Shown here: in pieces, positions 43,430-54,525 of the stretch
How positions within the stretch are numbered: position 1 is the first letter of the stretch
Layout: each line of letters begins with the position of its first letter
NCBI RefSeq assembly: GCF_018343525.1
Contig: NZ_JAGYPH010000001.1
Span: forward strand, 1,183,778-1,247,777
Reading direction: 5' to 3'
Source of the DNA: Lederbergia citrea
GTDB lineage: Bacteria > Bacillota > Bacilli > Bacillales > Bacillaceae_C
Length of the DNA stretch: 64,000 nucleotides
Notes under the pieces: model-generated
Database searches by the model: none
What the model was told of the DNA's origin: nothing
What the model saw: only the letters and a program-made list of their open reading frames with translations
Translations under genes and position numbers: made by a program

Positions 43430-46015
43430 CTAATTTAACTTCTTTTGGATCTCATATAGGAAATTCATCGCTTGTAACGGATTCATTTCAAGTAATTTTG
43501 CGGTGCGAATCTCCTCTATCACTTTATATTCCGGGCCAAGCTCCTTTTTAGTGGCTGCTGGTTCGCCAAAGAAAGCAAGCTGTTCGTTTAAATGCTGACT
43601 ACTTTGATCAGTTTCTTTTGTTTTTGTTTTATTTTTATTCTCACTTTCAAGTTCGGTAAGAATATCAGCTGCACGATCAATGAGTTCCTTTGGCAGCTCT
43701 GCAAGTTCTGCTACATGAATCCCGTAACTTTTATCAGCGGGTCCTGCTTTTACTTTATGGAGAAAAACTAGTTTCCCTTGCTGTTCAATTGCACTTACAT
43801 GGATGTTATTTAAACGCTCCAGCTTTTCTTCCAGCGCTGTTAATTCATGATAATGGGTTGAAAACAGGGTTTTCGCACCAATCCTATCGTGTATATATTC
43901 AATAATTGCCTGCGCGAGTGCCATCCCGTCGTATGTCGATGTGCCGCGGCCAATTTCATCAAATAAAATTAAACTATCCTTGGTTGCATTTGTAATCGCA
44001 TTTTTCGCTTCGAGCATCTCAACCATAAATGTACTTTGGCCAGCGATTAAATCATCAGCTGCACCAATTCTAGTAAACACTTGATCGAATATTGGTATTT
44101 CTGCCGAAACTGCCGGCACAAAACAGCCAATTTGTGCCATAATGGCGGTTAGTGCGATTTGCCTCATATATGTGCTTTTTCCTGACATATTTGGACCAGT
44201 TATGAGTTGGACTTCCTTTTCACTATCCATTATGCAATCATTAGGAACATATTCTTGTGAACCCATCACCTTTTCAACGACCGGATGTCTGCCATCTGTC
44301 AGTTTGATTTCTCTTTTCTTATTAAATGTTGGCCTTACATAGTGACGGGCTTCACTCACCGTCGCAAAACTTTGATATACATCCAGCTCACTGATTATTT
44401 TTGCGGCTTTTTGAAGTCTTGGAATGAACGTTTTCACTGATTCGCGAATTTCCATAAATAATGAATATTCCAGATCAACACATTTTTCATCAGCCTGAAG
44501 GATAAGTGCCTCTTTTTCTTTCAATTCAGGGGTGATATAGCGTTCTGCATTCGTTAACGTTTGCTTTCGTTCATAACGTCCTTCCTCTAGAAGGTGGACA
44601 TTTGCGCGAGTAACCTCTATATAGTAGCCAAACACGCGATTATATCCTACTTTGAGTGATTTAATACCTGTTCGCTGTCTTTCTTCACGCTCTAGCTCTG
44701 CAATCCAATTCTTTCCGTTCCTGCTTGCATCTCGGTACGTATCTAATTCTTTATGAAAACCGTCTTTAATGATGCCTCCTTCTTTCACTGTTAAAGGAGG
44801 GTTGTCCATGATTGACTGTTCAAGAAGATTAGTTAAATCGTCACACGGATCAAGTTCTCCCGCAAGTTCGTCAGCGTCATTTTGATTTAGTTGCTGAATC
44901 AGTTGGATAATGGCAGGGATCTGCAGTAGCGAGTTTTTAAGTTGAATAAAGTCCCTCGCATTTGCATTGCCAAATGCGACTCGACCCGCAAGCCGTTCGA
45001 GATCATAGACTCCTTTTAATAGTTCGCGAAGATCTTGCCGCTCAAAATAATGTTGAATCATCGTTTCAACAAGTTCCAGTCGTTTAGTAATATCTGATTC
45101 GCTAATTAAGGGGCGATCGATCCATTGTTTTAGCATTCTCCCACCCATGGCAGTCGCCGTTTCATCCAGCAGCCATAATAACGTACCTTTGCTGCCTTTC
45201 CCGCGGATTGATTCTGTTAATTCGAGATTTCTTTTAGAATAATAATCTATTTTCATAAAATGGTTTGTTTCATATACAGAAAATGGCTGTAAATGGTCTA
45301 GGCTTCGTTTTTGTGTCTTCTTTAAATAATGAAGGAGCCTGAGCGCCGGAGATTGTAATTCGTCAGTAACAAGTTCTGAAAGTATTTCACTAAACTCTTT
45401 ATTATTTTCTACCTTATCTTCAATTGAAATAATAGCATTGCAACGATCTTTAATTGTTTTCAAAAGAATTTGATCAAAATTAGAATCAACTACCACTTCT
45501 TTAGCACCGATGGTGGAAACTTCATTTAGCAGTAGATCAGATGAACCATTGATGATTGACGCTCTGCTCTCCCCAGTAGATAAGTCATTATAAGCAATTC
45601 CAAATGAAGATCCAGTGTACATGGAAATCGAGACAATATAGTTATTCTCTTTTTCTTGCAAACCTTTTCCTTCCATGACAGTGCCGGGGGTAATCAGCTG
45701 GACAACTTCCCGCTTTACAACCCCTTTCGCTTGCCTTGGATCTTCAGTTTGCTCACAAATTGCTACTTTATAGCCTTTTTGGACGAGTTGTTCAATATAA
45801 CCTGCAGCTGCATGATATGGAACTCCACACATTGGTATGCGGTCTTCAGAACCACCTTCCCGGCTAGTTAACGTAATTTCCAGTTCCTGCGAAGCCTTTA
45901 GCGCATCTTCAAAAAACATTTCATAGAAATCGCCTAGGCGAAAAAATAAAAAGGCATCTAGATATTCTGCCTTTACTCGTAAATATTGTTGAATCATCGG
46001 CGTATATTGATGCAT
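43430..46015 (-). CDS. mutS: DNA mismatch recognition protein MutS
   Basis: An 861-aa mismatch-binding ATPase. The mismatch-reading Phe is in [11 protein letters not shown]; Walker A is [14 protein letters not shown] and Walker [17 protein letters not shown], followed by STHYHELT. I use the ATG at 46015, 11 bases after AAAGGA, rather than a TTG three codons earlier; this gives the same N-terminal length as B. subtilis MutS. It leads the mutSL operon downstream of cotE. Confidence 0.97.
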   Translation of the reverse strand: MHQYTPMIQQYLRVKAEYLDAFLFFRLGDFYEMFFEDALKASQELEITLTSREGGSEDRIPMCGVPYHAAAGYIEQLVQKGYKVAICEQTEDPRQAKGVVKREVVQLITPGTVMEGKGLQEKENNYIVSISMYTGSSFGIAYNDLSTGESRASIINGSSDLLLNEVSTIGAKEVVVDSNFDQILLKTIKDRCNAIISIEDKVENNKEFSEILSELVTDELQSPALRLLHYLKKTQKRSLDHLQPFSVYETNHFMKIDYYSKRNLELTESIRGKGSKGTLLWLLDETATAMGGRMLKQWIDRPLISESDITKRLELVETMIQHYFERQDLRELLKGVYDLERLAGRVAFGNANARDFIQLKNSLLQIPAIIQLIQQLNQNDADELAGELDPCDDLTNLLEQSIMDNPPLTVKEGGIIKDGFHKELDTYRDASRNGKNWIAELEREERQRTGIKSLKVGYNRVFGYYIEVTRANVHLLEEGRYERKQTLTNAERYITPELKEKEALILQADEKCVDLEYSLFMEIRESVKTFIPRLQKAAKIISELDVYQSFATVSEARHYVRPTFNKKREIKLTDGRHPVVEKVMGSQEYVPNDCIMDSEKEVQLITGPNMSGKSTYMRQIALTAIMAQIGCFVPAVSAEIPIFDQVFTRIGAADDLIAGQSTFMVEMLEAKNAITNATKDSLILFDEIGRGTSTYDGMALAQAIIEYIHDRIGAKTLFSTHYHELTALEEKLERLNNIHVSAIEQQGKLVFLHKVKAGPADKSYGIHVAELAELPKELIDRAADILTELESENKNKTKTKETDQSSQHLNEQLAFFGEPAATKKELGPEYKVIEEIRTAKLLEMNPLQAMNFLYEIQKKLN

Positions 46016-46113
46016 ATGTACCAATTTCCTTTCCGTTCAAAAACTCTATCCTGACTAGTATAACATATCAAAGAAACACTCTTCAGTTCTTAAATTATAG
46101 CAATTTAAGAAAA

Positions 46114-46142
46114 ATATCGGGAAGAGGGCGTCTTCCCGATAT
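46114..46142 (-). terminator. Terminator between cotE and mutS
   Basis: ATATCGGGAAGA pairs perfectly with TCTTCCCGATAT around a GGGCG loop; the minus-strand side continues TTTTCTTAAATT after cotE. Confidence 0.85.
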
Positions 46143-46173
46143 GGCCGGTATTCAAAAATTCTTTTCGATCCCT

Positions 46174-46722
46174 TTACTCATTTTCATTTGCAACTAGGAA
46201 GTCAGGATTAATTTCTTCTAGTTCACTATCATCTAATTCTTCAGCCCAGTCATCATCATCGTCACATGGACATTCTCCTTGATGGATCGCCACACATACT
46301 TTTGTTTCTCCAATCACCTCTACAAGAAATTCCCTTTCTGTACTAACGAGAATTTTATTCCCTTTCTTGGAAATGACTGCCTCGATGCAATTAGGCTGTT
46401 GAAGAACCTTTGCCGCAACTTCTTTATCATCCATGCAATCTGGATCATGATAATGAAGTTTGATCACATCTTTGTACTCAACTCTCTCAGTAGCTACAGA
46501 TGTTTTCGTGTTATCATGATGGGAATACCAAACATTCATATCAAATGAGCCGCTAATCTCGACTGTTTTGCCGACCTTGCGTGCTTCATACTTATGATTG
46601 ATAATCCAGCAGCCTAAAATGCTCGAAGGATGATGCTGCGGGCTGATCGCATGATTGGATTGCGTAAATTTACGCCCCTTCGCAACGACCGCTTTAGTTA
46701 TTATTTCTCTGTATTCTGCCAT
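46174..46722 (-). CDS. cotE: Outer spore coat morphogenetic protein CotE
   Basis: A 182-aa protein with typical CotE motifs ([43 protein letters not shown] region) and a strongly acidic C-terminus ([20 protein letters not shown]). CotE is needed for assembly of the outer coat around the forespore and is made in the mother cell. It ends with a terminator before mutS, as in B. subtilis order. Confidence 0.95.
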   Translation of the reverse strand: MAEYREIITKAVVAKGRKFTQSNHAISPQHHPSSILGCWIINHKYEARKVGKTVEISGSFDMNVWYSHHDNTKTSVATERVEYKDVIKLHYHDPDCMDDKEVAAKVLQQPNCIEAVISKKGNKILVSTEREFLVEVIGETKVCVAIHQGECPCDDDDDWAEELDDSELEEINPDFLVANENE

Positions 46723-46864
46723 TCGAGCGAACCCTCCTCATTCATTTTCCCTTCATCCTATGCATTTATCTAGACTAGTGTGCTTATTACAAGCGCCCAA
46801 TAGCCCGGTGTCACTACGATAACCTATGCTAAAGAATGGAATGTGTTGAGGGGATTATTAGAAC

Positions 46865-46985
46865 AAAAGCGCAAGCGCCTTGGTCAGCCCCGACAAGCAA
46901 ATGTTCTGATCCAACAAAAGTCCGGTCTTGACTTTTATTGGATCAGGTTATTTGACCTCGAGGGGCTAGGCGCTGTAGCTGGACG
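46865..46985. repeat. Structured intergenic repeat (AGCGC...GGCGCT element)
   Basis: Outer arms CAGCCCCGA (46884-46892) and CTCGAGGGGCTAGGCGCT (46958-46975) pair, and an inner hairpin CTGATCCAACAAAAGTC / GACTTTTATTGGATCAG (46906-46947) pairs over 17 bp with one mismatch. I recognise the AGCGCCTTGGTCAGCCCCGA and GAGGGGCTAGGCGCT blocks as a dispersed repeat found in many Bacillaceae genomes, with variable inner parts. Confidence 0.6.
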
Positions 46986-47050
46986 ACTACTCACTTTGTT
47001 TAAACTTATATCTACATTGTGATATTTTATAGTTTTCTAAGTTAAGAAAA

Positions 47051-47082
47051 AAGCCATTCCCTTCTATGTTAGGAATGGCCTT
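47051..47082 (-). terminator. Terminator of ricA
   Basis: AAGCCATTCC pairs with GGAATGGCCTT, followed on the minus strand by TTTTTTCTTAAC. Confidence 0.8.
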
Positions 47083-47093
47083 CTGGAATAATA

Positions 47094-47522
47094 TTATGAA
47101 CAGCTTGAATTACCGCTTCTTAATTTAGATCCTGTTTCACCAGTGAGCAAATCACCTTCAGTGGAAATTAAGATTTCATCAGTCACCTTATTGGATATTG
47201 CTGAAGCGACAAGTTGAAGTAAATCATTTACATCAACCTGTGATTGCTTAAATTCCTGTACAATTGGAATTTCATCTATTTCTTTTTCCAGATTGTCGAT
47301 TTTTTCTTCAATCAAATGAAGTGCTCTTTCTTTTCCATAATGTTGGAAATTCACCGCTTGCTTTTGTAAGCTCTTCATACTGGCAATCATCTCGCGAACT
47401 TTTTGATTTTCATTTATTTGCGCTTCGGCACGTTTAAAGAAATCCACTTCTTCGGTATCTGCAATCATCTTTGCCAGCTCATGAGCTTGTTTTAATATAT
47501 CGTCTTTTGTATATTTCCCCAT
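47094..47522 (-). CDS. ricA: RicA/YmcA regulator of RNA processing and development
   Basis: A 142-aa helical protein of the YlbF/YmcA family (KYTKDDILKQAHELAKMIAD at the N-terminus). With RicF and RicT it forms the Y-complex that binds Fe-S clusters and directs RNase Y cleavage, affecting sporulation, competence and biofilm genes in B. subtilis. It ends in SGNSSCS. It is 1 bp after miaB and before cotE; rny is encoded nearby in the same cluster. Confidence 0.9.
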   Translation of the reverse strand: MGKYTKDDILKQAHELAKMIADTEEVDFFKRAEAQINENQKVREMIASMKSLQKQAVNFQHYGKERALHLIEEKIDNLEKEIDEIPIVQEFKQSQVDVNDLLQLVASAISNKVTDEILISTEGDLLTGETGSKLRSGNSSCS

Positions 47523-47523
47523 G

Positions 47524-49059
47524 TTACATCACCTCTACTGGTTCTTGTGCTTCTAACATTTCTCCATCAAGCGTCCACGTTTTAGAAGCTTTTATTTTCA
47601 CTTTTACTAATTTTCCGATTGCCGACTTCGGCCCTTTAAAGTTTACAAGTTTATTTTTTCTTGTGTAACCTGCAAGGACTTCAGGATTGTTCTTACTTTC
47701 ACCTTCTACAAGCACTTCAACGATTTGCCCTTCGTATTTTCTCATTGCTTCACGAGACATCTCATTAACGAGATCATTTAAGCGTTGAAGTCGTGCTTTT
47801 TTCACTTCCATTGGTACGTTGTCCTTCATCTTGGCAGCCGGTGTACCATCCCTTGGTGAATAGATAAATGTATAAGCGGTTTCGAAGCCTACCTCACGAT
47901 ACAGAGAGATCGTTTCTTCAAACTGTTCATCTGTTTCATTAGGAAAGCCGACAATGATGTCTGTTGACAACGATACGTCAGGAATGGCTATTTTAATTTT
48001 TCGGACAAGCTCAAGAAATTGTTCTCGTGTATATTTACGCGCCATAATTTTCAAGATATCGCTTGAACCTGATTGAACCGGTAAATGAATATGTTCAACC
48101 AAGTTTCCTTTTTTAGCTAACACTTCGATTAAATGATCGTCAAAATCACGTGGATGGCTTGTTGTAAAGCGAATCCGTGGAATATCAATTTTCCGTAATT
48201 CATCCATCAAGTCACCAAGCCGATACTCCATATCATCGAAATCTTTACCATAAGCATTTACGTTTTGCCCAAGCAAAGTTATTTCTTGATAGCCGTGAGC
48301 TGCTAACTGGCGAACTTCCTGAATAATATCTTCCGGTCGTCTGCTGCGCTCTTTTCCTCGCGTATATGGAACGATGCAGTATGTGCAAAATTTATCACAG
48401 CCATACATAATATTTACCCAGGCTTTAATATTACCGCGGCGTATTTTCGGCAAGTTTTCAATAACATCGCCTTCTTTTGACCATACTTCAATGACCATTT
48501 CCTTAGACATATAAGCTTCGCTTAAAATTTGCGGTAAACGGTGAATATTATGCGTCCCAAAAATCATATCGACAAACTGATGCTTTTCAAGAATTCTATT
48601 AACAACAGACTCCTCTTGGGACATACAGCCACATACGCCAATAACCAGGTCTGGTCTTTCTAGCTTAAGAGGCTTCAAGTGACCTAGTTCACCAAACACC
48701 TTATTTTCCGCATTTTCACGAATAGCACATGTATTTAAAAGGATGACATCCGCAGTGTCGACTGAATCGGTAGGCTCATAGCCGAGTTCCATGAAAATGC
48801 CTGCCATTACTTCAGTATCGTGTTCATTCATTTGACACCCGTAAGTCCTAATATAAAATTTCCGGCCTTTTCCCATGTTGAGAAATTGTTCATCAATTTC
48901 AAAATCCTTATGGTACTTAATTTCTTCCTTGCCCCTTTTTTTTGCATCCTTTAATGATGGAGGCGTATAGACCGCTTGGAAATATTGGCTATAATCCTTT
49001 TCCTTTTTAGCCGTTTCGCTTGTGATTTGTTGACTTTCTAAACGTTGTTTCTCGTTCAT
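47524..49059 (-). CDS. miaB: tRNA-2-methylthio-N6-dimethylallyladenosine synthase MiaB
   Basis: A 511-aa radical-SAM methylthiotransferase. It has an N-terminal UPF0004 domain with three cluster cysteines ([24 protein letters not shown]), the radical-SAM motif [11 protein letters not shown] in CDKFCTYC, and a C-terminal TRAM domain. It methylthiolates the isopentenylated A37 made by MiaA. B. subtilis name ymcB. It overlaps no neighbour but lies 1 bp from ricA. Confidence 0.97.
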   Translation of the reverse strand: MNEKQRLESQQITSETAKKEKDYSQYFQAVYTPPSLKDAKKRGKEEIKYHKDFEIDEQFLNMGKGRKFYIRTYGCQMNEHDTEVMAGIFMELGYEPTDSVDTADVILLNTCAIRENAENKVFGELGHLKPLKLERPDLVIGVCGCMSQEESVVNRILEKHQFVDMIFGTHNIHRLPQILSEAYMSKEMVIEVWSKEGDVIENLPKIRRGNIKAWVNIMYGCDKFCTYCIVPYTRGKERSRRPEDIIQEVRQLAAHGYQEITLLGQNVNAYGKDFDDMEYRLGDLMDELRKIDIPRIRFTTSHPRDFDDHLIEVLAKKGNLVEHIHLPVQSGSSDILKIMARKYTREQFLELVRKIKIAIPDVSLSTDIIVGFPNETDEQFEETISLYREVGFETAYTFIYSPRDGTPAAKMKDNVPMEVKKARLQRLNDLVNEMSREAMRKYEGQIVEVLVEGESKNNPEVLAGYTRKNKLVNFKGPKSAIGKLVKVKIKASKTWTLDGEMLEAQEPVEVM

Positions 49060-49226
49060 GAAAATCCCCTTTCTTTACTAAAACAAAATCGAGAATGCCG
49101 AAAATGTTCATTATCATTTATATTAAAATTATTTCAAAAAAATATGTCCATACACTCTATTAGTATAAAGCCTTTTATTTTCGAATACAACATACGCCGA
49201 CAATTGTTGCATAAAATTCGAAAAGA

Positions 49227-49250
49227 CCTGTTTGCATATTTGCAAACAAG
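49227..49250. terminator. Bidirectional hairpin terminator after spoVS
   Basis: CCTGTTTGC pairs with GCAAACAAG (one G-T pair). T-runs lie on both sides (minus strand TCTTTTCG, plus strand CCCTTTTTTA). Confidence 0.7.
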
Positions 49251-49310
49251 CCCTTTTTTAACATATAAATGCCTGCAGTTAATCCACCTTGCTCGCTCAA
49301 ACTATTATAC

Positions 49311-49571
49311 CTATCTTGGTTCTACAATGAGCTTGATCGCTGTTCTTTCTTCTCCATCGATTAAAATATCAGTAAATGCGGGAATACAAATTAAATCCAC
49401 ACCACCCGGGGCGACAAAACCTCTTGCGATAGCTACTGCCTTCACTGCTTGATTCAATGCCCCGGCTCCGATTGCCTGAATCTCTGCATTGCCTCTCTCA
49501 CGGAGAACACCTGCCAGCGCACCCGCTACGGAATTAGGATTGGATTTTGCTGAAACTTTTAATATTTCCAT
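49311..49571 (-). CDS. spoVS: Stage V sporulation protein S
   Basis: An 86-aa highly conserved protein (MEILKVSAKSNPNSVAGALA, then IQAIGAGALNQAVKAVAIAR, GGVDLICIPAFTDI). SpoVS has an Alba-like fold and influences septation and late sporulation. The ATG at 49571 is eight bases after GGAGG; the frame stays open upstream but has no ribosome site. Confidence 0.97.
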   Translation of the reverse strand: MEILKVSAKSNPNSVAGALAGVLRERGNAEIQAIGAGALNQAVKAVAIARGFVAPGGVDLICIPAFTDILIDGEERTAIKLIVEPR

Positions 49572-49711
49572 TTCTTGTTCCTCCTTGTCATTTCCCCATA
49601 GCGATTGCCCTATCACACCACAATCGCGGTAAACCCTTCCATTGCTACTATATTCAGGAGATTTATGAACTATTCCGGTTTGTCCAAAACCGAGGAGCTA
49701 AGAAATGGGAA

Positions 49712-50512
49712 TTATTCAGTAAAGAAAGGCTGGTCATCATTGATAAGAATGGGCTTTATTGTTACCGCTTTTCCAGTTTTATCATCAACGGTAATTATAC
49801 AGGCGCTTAATTGTTTTCTGCCGCTCTTCGGTACTTCAAAACGGACAGGCAAGCCTGTAAGGAATTTGTGAAGCACAGCCTCTCTTTCCATACCAAGAAT
49901 ACCATCATATGGACCAGTCATACCGACATCTGTCATATAGGCTGTTCCATCAGGAAGTATGCGATGATCGGCTGTTTGTACGTGTGTATGTGTACCTACC
50001 ACTGCCGTTGCTCTGCCGTTAACATACCAGCCCATCGCTTGCATTTCACTCGTTGCTTCTGCATGAAAATCAATGAAAATAATATCCGTTCGTTGCTTCG
50101 CGATCTCAATTAATTCATCGACTTTTTTAAAAGGACAATCCAAAGGAGGCATGAATGTTCTTCCTTGCAAGTTGATGATTGCAACTTCAAGCGCATTTAT
50201 TCTTAAAAAAACCAATCCGGTACCTGGAGTGTTTTCGGGGAAATTAGCTGGTCTAGCTATATACTTTGCTTTATCAATGAATTCAAATATGGCCTTGTTG
50301 TCCCAGGCATGGTTACCTAATGTGATGGCATTTGCCCCGGCTTCTAAAAATTGCTTATAAATCTCTTCTGTTATCCCTCTTCCACCCGCAGCATTTTCAC
50401 CGTTCACAATCGTTAATTGCGGACGATATTTCCTTTTCAGTTTCGGTAAATACTCCTTAACCATGTCCCTACCTGGTGAACCAACTACATCGCCTACAAA
50501 TAAAATATCCAT
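49712..50512 (-). CDS. ymdB: YmdB phosphodiesterase
   Basis: A 266-aa calcineurin-type metallophosphoesterase. Metal ligands lie in FVGDVVGSPGRD, NGENAAGGRG, TLGNHAWDN, DFHAEATSE and VGTHTHVQTADH. In B. subtilis it acts on cyclic nucleotides in vitro and controls motility and biofilm gene choice. It is directly downstream of rny in the usual order. Confidence 0.94.
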   Translation of the reverse strand: MDILFVGDVVGSPGRDMVKEYLPKLKRKYRPQLTIVNGENAAGGRGITEEIYKQFLEAGANAITLGNHAWDNKAIFEFIDKAKYIARPANFPENTPGTGLVFLRINALEVAIINLQGRTFMPPLDCPFKKVDELIEIAKQRTDIIFIDFHAEATSEMQAMGWYVNGRATAVVGTHTHVQTADHRILPDGTAYMTDVGMTGPYDGILGMEREAVLHKFLTGLPVRFEVPKSGRKQLSACIITVDDKTGKAVTIKPILINDDQPFFTE

Positions 50513-50593
50513 ACAAATCCCTTTCTGAAGTAAAATTCTTTTCTTTCTTTTATATTAACATAGCTACCTGCGACTTTATATTTTAGGCGCAAA

Positions 50594-50619
50594 AAAGCGG
50601 TGTGAGTTCACACCGCTTT
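50594..50619 (-). terminator. Terminator of rny
   Basis: AAAGCGGTGTGA pairs perfectly with TCACACCGCTTT and is followed on the minus strand by TTTGCGCC. It overlaps the rny stop codon. Confidence 0.8.
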
Positions 50620-52183
50620 ATTTCGCATATTCAACTGCCCGAGTTTCGCGAATAACCGTAACTTTAATATGTCCCGGATAATCGAGATCATCTTCGATTC
50701 TTTTTCGGATGTCGCGCGCAAGCCGGTGTGCTTCCAAATCATTGATTTGTTCCGGTTTGACAATAATGCGAACTTCTCTACCCGCCTGGATGGCAAATGA
50801 TTTTTCTACTCCATCATATGACTCCGAGATTTCCTCTAATTTTTCTAGGCGACGAATATAGTTTTCGAGCGTTTCACTTCGTGCACCAGGTCTCGCAGCT
50901 GATAAAGCATCTGCTGCTGCTACAAGGACCGAAATAATAGATGTCGGTTCTGTATCACCGTGGTGAGAAGCAATACTGTTTATAACGACAGGATGCTCTT
51001 TGTACTTTGTTCCAAGTTCAATTCCAATTTCAACGTGGCTTCCTTCTACTTCATGGTCAATGGCTTTACCAATATCGTGTAGAAGTCCTGCACGTCTAGC
51101 AAGTGTCTCATCTTCGCCAAGCTCAGCAGCTAGCAATCCAGAGAGATACGCAACTTCCATGGAATGTTTTAAGACATTTTGCCCGTAGCTTGTCCGGTAT
51201 TTCAAACGTCCAAGAATTTTGATTAAATCCGGGTGAAGTCCATGAACACCGACTTCAAATGTTGTCTGTTCGCCAATTTCACGAATGTGTTCATCAACTT
51301 CCCGCCTTGCTTTATCAACCATTTCCTCAATACGCGCTGGATGGATCCGGCCATCTTGAACGAGTTTCTCCAATGCTATACGAGCAGTTTCACGCCTAAT
51401 TGGATCAAATCCAGATAGGATTACAGCTTCTGGTGTATCATCGATAATGAGATCAATACCCGTTAATGTTTCGAGCGTTCGAATATTTCGGCCTTCCCGG
51501 CCAATAATCCGACCTTTCATCTCGTCGTTAGGCAAATTAACAACTGAAACAGTCGTTTCTGCTACGTGTTCAGCAGCACAACGTTGGATGGCAAGGGACA
51601 GAATGTTCTTTGCTTTCTTATCCGCTTCTTCCTTCGCACGCATTTCACTTTCCTTAATCATTAAAGCGGTATCGTGAGCTAGTTCCTTCTCTACACCGGC
51701 CAAAATGATTGATTTTGCTTCATCACGAGTCAAACTTGAAATTCTTTCAAGCTCGTGCTTTTGCTTGCGGATCAATTCATCCACTTTGCTTTCCATCTCT
51801 TCAATATGTTGTTGTCTTTCATTAAGAGAGTCCTCTTTCTTTTCAAGCATATTTTCACGCTTGTCAAGAGATTCATCTTTCCGGTCGAGGTTCTCCTCCT
51901 TTTGCAATAAGCGATTTTCTTGTTTTTGCAATTCGGTTCTTCTTTCCCGAAGTTCACGTTCAGTTTCAGTACGAAGTTTATGATTTTCATCCTTCGCTTC
52001 CAACAGGGCTTCTTTTTTCGATGCTTCAGCTTCCCGCTTCGCATCTTCTAAAATCAGTTCAGCAGAACTTCTGGCACCTGTTATCTTAGCTTTAGCAACT
52101 GCTTGAAAGATGAAATAGCCAACAACTACACCGACGATAAGGGCAAGCAAAATGGAGATGATAATAATTGGAATTGGATCCAT
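50618..52183 (-). CDS. rny: Ribonuclease Y
   Basis: A 521-aa membrane-anchored endoribonuclease starting most mRNA decay in Bacillus. It has one N-terminal helix (about 4-24), a long coiled coil (about 30-200), a KH domain ([22 protein letters not shown]) and an HD domain ([37 protein letters not shown]). It is a working partner of the RicA complex encoded nearby. Confidence 0.97.
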   Translation of the reverse strand: MDPIPIIIISILLALIVGVVVGYFIFQAVAKAKITGARSSAELILEDAKREAEASKKEALLEAKDENHKLRTETERELRERRTELQKQENRLLQKEENLDRKDESLDKRENMLEKKEDSLNERQQHIEEMESKVDELIRKQKHELERISSLTRDEAKSIILAGVEKELAHDTALMIKESEMRAKEEADKKAKNILSLAIQRCAAEHVAETTVSVVNLPNDEMKGRIIGREGRNIRTLETLTGIDLIIDDTPEAVILSGFDPIRRETARIALEKLVQDGRIHPARIEEMVDKARREVDEHIREIGEQTTFEVGVHGLHPDLIKILGRLKYRTSYGQNVLKHSMEVAYLSGLLAAELGEDETLARRAGLLHDIGKAIDHEVEGSHVEIGIELGTKYKEHPVVINSIASHHGDTEPTSIISVLVAAADALSAARPGARSETLENYIRRLEKLEEISESYDGVEKSFAIQAGREVRIIVKPEQINDLEAHRLARDIRKRIEDDLDYPGHIKVTVIRETRAVEYAK

Positions 52184-52367
52184 AGTTTCACCCCCTCTTG
52201 CTATTAACTTGTATCATGCTTCTAACATGTCGGCTGGTACATTGTTACATAGGTTTCAATATACAGAGCCAGGCTCAAAATTCATTCGAAAAAATGTAAA
52301 ATATACATGTTAATTTTATAGTTGTAGAGTTTTATTGTCAAGAGATGACAATCATATCCAATAAGAA

Positions 52368-52396
52368 AAACAGCAAAGCTATTAGCAATGCTGTTT
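52368..52396 (-). terminator. Terminator of recA
   Basis: AAACAGCA pairs with TGCTGTTT, with inner GC/GC pairing, followed on the minus strand by TTTCTTATT. Confidence 0.75.
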
Positions 52397-52407
52397 AAAC
52401 AATCAAA

Positions 52408-53772
52408 TTATTCTTCCAGAAGACTGAATTCTTCCTGTGATTCATCATCTTCAGGAGCTGTTTTTTCTCCATCCAGATCATAGTGGTCACGGATTTTGTA
52501 CATAATCTCACTGCGGATTTCAGGATTTTCTTTCAAGAATTGCTTTGCATTCTCACGCCCTTGGCCTAAACGCTCTTCATTGTAAGAGTACCAAGAGCCA
52601 CTTTTTTGGACAATATCAAGTTCAGAACCCATATCAATAATTTCACCTTCACGGGAAATTCCTTCTCCATACATAATATCAACTTCCGCTACGCGGAAAG
52701 GTGGAGCTACTTTATTTTTTACAACTTTTATTTTTGTCTTGTTACCTACAATGTCCTGACCTTGCTTCAATTGCTCAGCACGGCGAACTTCAAGACGTAC
52801 GGAGGAGTAAAACTTCAAAGCACGTCCTCCTGGAGTTGTCTCTGGCTTAATCTATAGATTTACCATTTCTATAGCGTGGACTATCTCTTCATCTCCAAAG
52901 TGGAGAGCCTTGCACTTCCAGCAGTAGCCTATCTTCTGCCGTACCCTACTAAGTTCATCATTCGATGCTCTTCGGTAGTCTCTACACCTTCCTTTTTGAC
53001 ATAAAAAGGCTTGGCACGGTATTACCCAGTAAAAGGAGGGCTTCACCGTTAGCAATGTTTCCATCACACCCCTAGGCAATAGGGTTCACAAGGTTTTTTA
53101 CATGCTATCGCTAGCAAGGGAAACCCAGAGTAAACTGCTTAATTCCTAAGCAGTTTGAAGTTGATTTCCGAACATAACTCCAACTTTCTCACGAATCTGA
53201 TTTATAAAAATAGCAATTGTATTCGATTTGTTAATCGCACCTGAAAGTTTACGGAGAGCTTGGGACATCAAGCGCGCTTGTAATCCTACGTGTGAATCTC
53301 CCATTTCCCCTTCAATTTCCGCTTTCGGCACTAATGCTGCAACCGAGTCAATAACGATAATTTCAATGGCGCCACTTCGCACAAGTGCTTCCGCAATTTC
53401 CAAGGCCTGCTCACCCGTATCAGGCTGGGAAAGAAGCAACTCATCAATATTTACACCCAATTTCTGAGCATATACAGGATCGAGCGCATGTTCGGCATCG
53501 ATAAACGCCGCTGTACCGCCATTTGCTTGCACTTCTGCGATAGCATGAAGCGCTACTGTTGTTTTACCTGAAGACTCAGGACCGTAGATTTCTATCACCC
53601 TTCCGCGAGGATAGCCTCCTACTCCTAACGCTACATCCAAAGCTAGCGATCCACTCGGAATGGTAGAAATTTTTCGGTCTGTCTGCTCACCTAACTTCAT
53701 AATTGAACCTTTTCCGAATTGCTTTTCTATTTGTTTTAAGGCCATATCTAATGCTGCCTGGCGATTACTCAC
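52408..53772 (-). CDS. recA: Recombinase RecA, interrupted by a group I intron
   Basis: Two exons: 53772-53164 (203 codons) and 52845-52408 (145 codons plus stop), giving a 348-aa RecA. Exon 1 holds Walker [13 protein letters not shown] and [17 protein letters not shown], and ends in VMFGN; exon 2 resumes with [20 protein letters not shown], exactly as in uninterrupted Bacillus RecA. The break is in the L2 DNA-binding loop. Without splicing the frame reads five residues into the intron and stops at 53146. RecA drives recombination and LexA cleavage; the promoter carries a LexA box. Confidence 0.95.
52846..53163 (-). ncRNA. Group I self-splicing intron in recA, no ORF
   Basis: A 318-nt insertion. 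Exon 1 ends in U and the intron ends in G, as required. GGAAAU at the 5' splice site (53169-53164) pairs with internal GUUUCC (53124-53119) as P1, with the U-G pair at the splice site and a 10-bp hairpin in the P1 loop. Core elements are visible: P CUAACGGUGAAGCC (53052-53039), Q AAUACCGUGCCAAGCC (53023-53008), R GUGUAGAGACUAC (near 52987-52975) and S GAGAUAGUCCACGC (52887-52874), with P7 pairing GACUA/UAGUC. No endonuclease gene is present. Group I introns in recA are known in the Bacillus cereus group. Confidence 0.92.
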
Positions 53773-53851
53773 ACATATTCCTCCTCAACTTATATTCTAT
53801 TATTTGAAATTTATGTGCTTCATGTTGTGTTTCATAACAAAACCTATCTTT

Positions 53852-53902
53852 AGTATACAGCCTTTTTTCTACTTTGCCAAGTAAAAAGCGAACATTTATT
53901 CG
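53852..53902 (-). promoter_or_regulatory. recA promoter with LexA (SOS) box
   Basis: Minus-strand TTGGCA (53875-53880) and TATACT (53852-53857) are 17 bp apart. Just upstream, CGAATAAATGTTCG (53889-53902) matches the Bacillus LexA box CGAAC-N4-GTTCG with one change. SOS control of recA is therefore retained. Confidence 0.85.
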
Positions 53903-54096
53903 ATTGATTTCGGGTGTGGAATTGTGTCAAAATTTCGTTTTCATTTAACAGATTAAGCATTTTAAGATTGTGCAAATCTTAGCTTTTAAAATTTAGGCTC
54001 TGTTAAATTTTAATGTTGATATAGCATATATTTAAGGAAAATCCATATATAAGGATTTCTCCAGTTTATGCAACTAACTCAATCCTTTAGCAATTA

Positions 54097-54525
54097 TCAC
54101 TTTTTTTCTATCGATTTCATTTTTTGAAGGACTCTCTTAATTCTAATTCGATTATATCTTTGTAGAAAAATTGGATATATATTTGTTATGACATTCAATA
54201 CAGTAAAGAATAGAAGAAATAAAACATCTAAAATTCCTTCCCAAAAAATAATAATCCTGAACTGATAGAATAAGATTATTATTGCTATAATGACGTGACT
54301 TCTTTCACTTTTTTTAGATTTATTCTCAAATTCAATTATTCCTTCTATTGACAGTTCTTTTAAAAAATATCCATTAAATGGGATTTCGTTTTTTCTACTC
54401 CTTGCTATTCTAAGTAGTAATCTTTTAAACCATTTTATTCCTAAAATTTCATATATTTTACCTTCCCGTTCAAAGTGTTTAATACTGTAATATTTATCAT
54501 TAAATATTCTGTTTAATAATTTCAT
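54097..54525 (-). CDS. CrtO-like putative membrane acyltransferase, short
   Basis: A 142-aa membrane protein with two or three hydrophobic helices (about residues 78-95 and 98-118). The motifs FEREGKIYEILGIKWFKRLL, FNGYFLKEL, SHV and NIYPIFLQRYNRIRIKRVL resemble glycosyl-diaponeurosporenoate acyltransferase (CrtO)-like proteins, which acylate carotenoid sugars. No carotenoid genes are nearby, so the substrate is unknown. It sits alone between recA and a repeat-rich region. Confidence 0.5.
   Translation of the reverse strand: MKLLNRIFNDKYYSIKHFEREGKIYEILGIKWFKRLLLRIARSRKNEIPFNGYFLKELSIEGIIEFENKSKKSERSHVIIAIIILFYQFRIIIFWEGILDVLFLLFFTVLNVITNIYPIFLQRYNRIRIKRVLQKMKSIEKK

Noticed and set aside
42923..43438. 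Plus-strand 171-codon frame opposite mutL
   Set aside because: It mirrors the conserved N-terminal ATPase domain of MutL and has no ribosome site.
52852..53079. A 75-codon minus-strand reading frame inside the recA intron
   Set aside because: It overlaps the conserved catalytic core of the group I intron, has no ribosome site and no homing endonuclease motif.
53146..53163. recA as a frameshifted pseudogene
   Set aside because: The two halves join exactly in frame without missing codons when the 318-nt intron is removed, and the splice-site rules are met.
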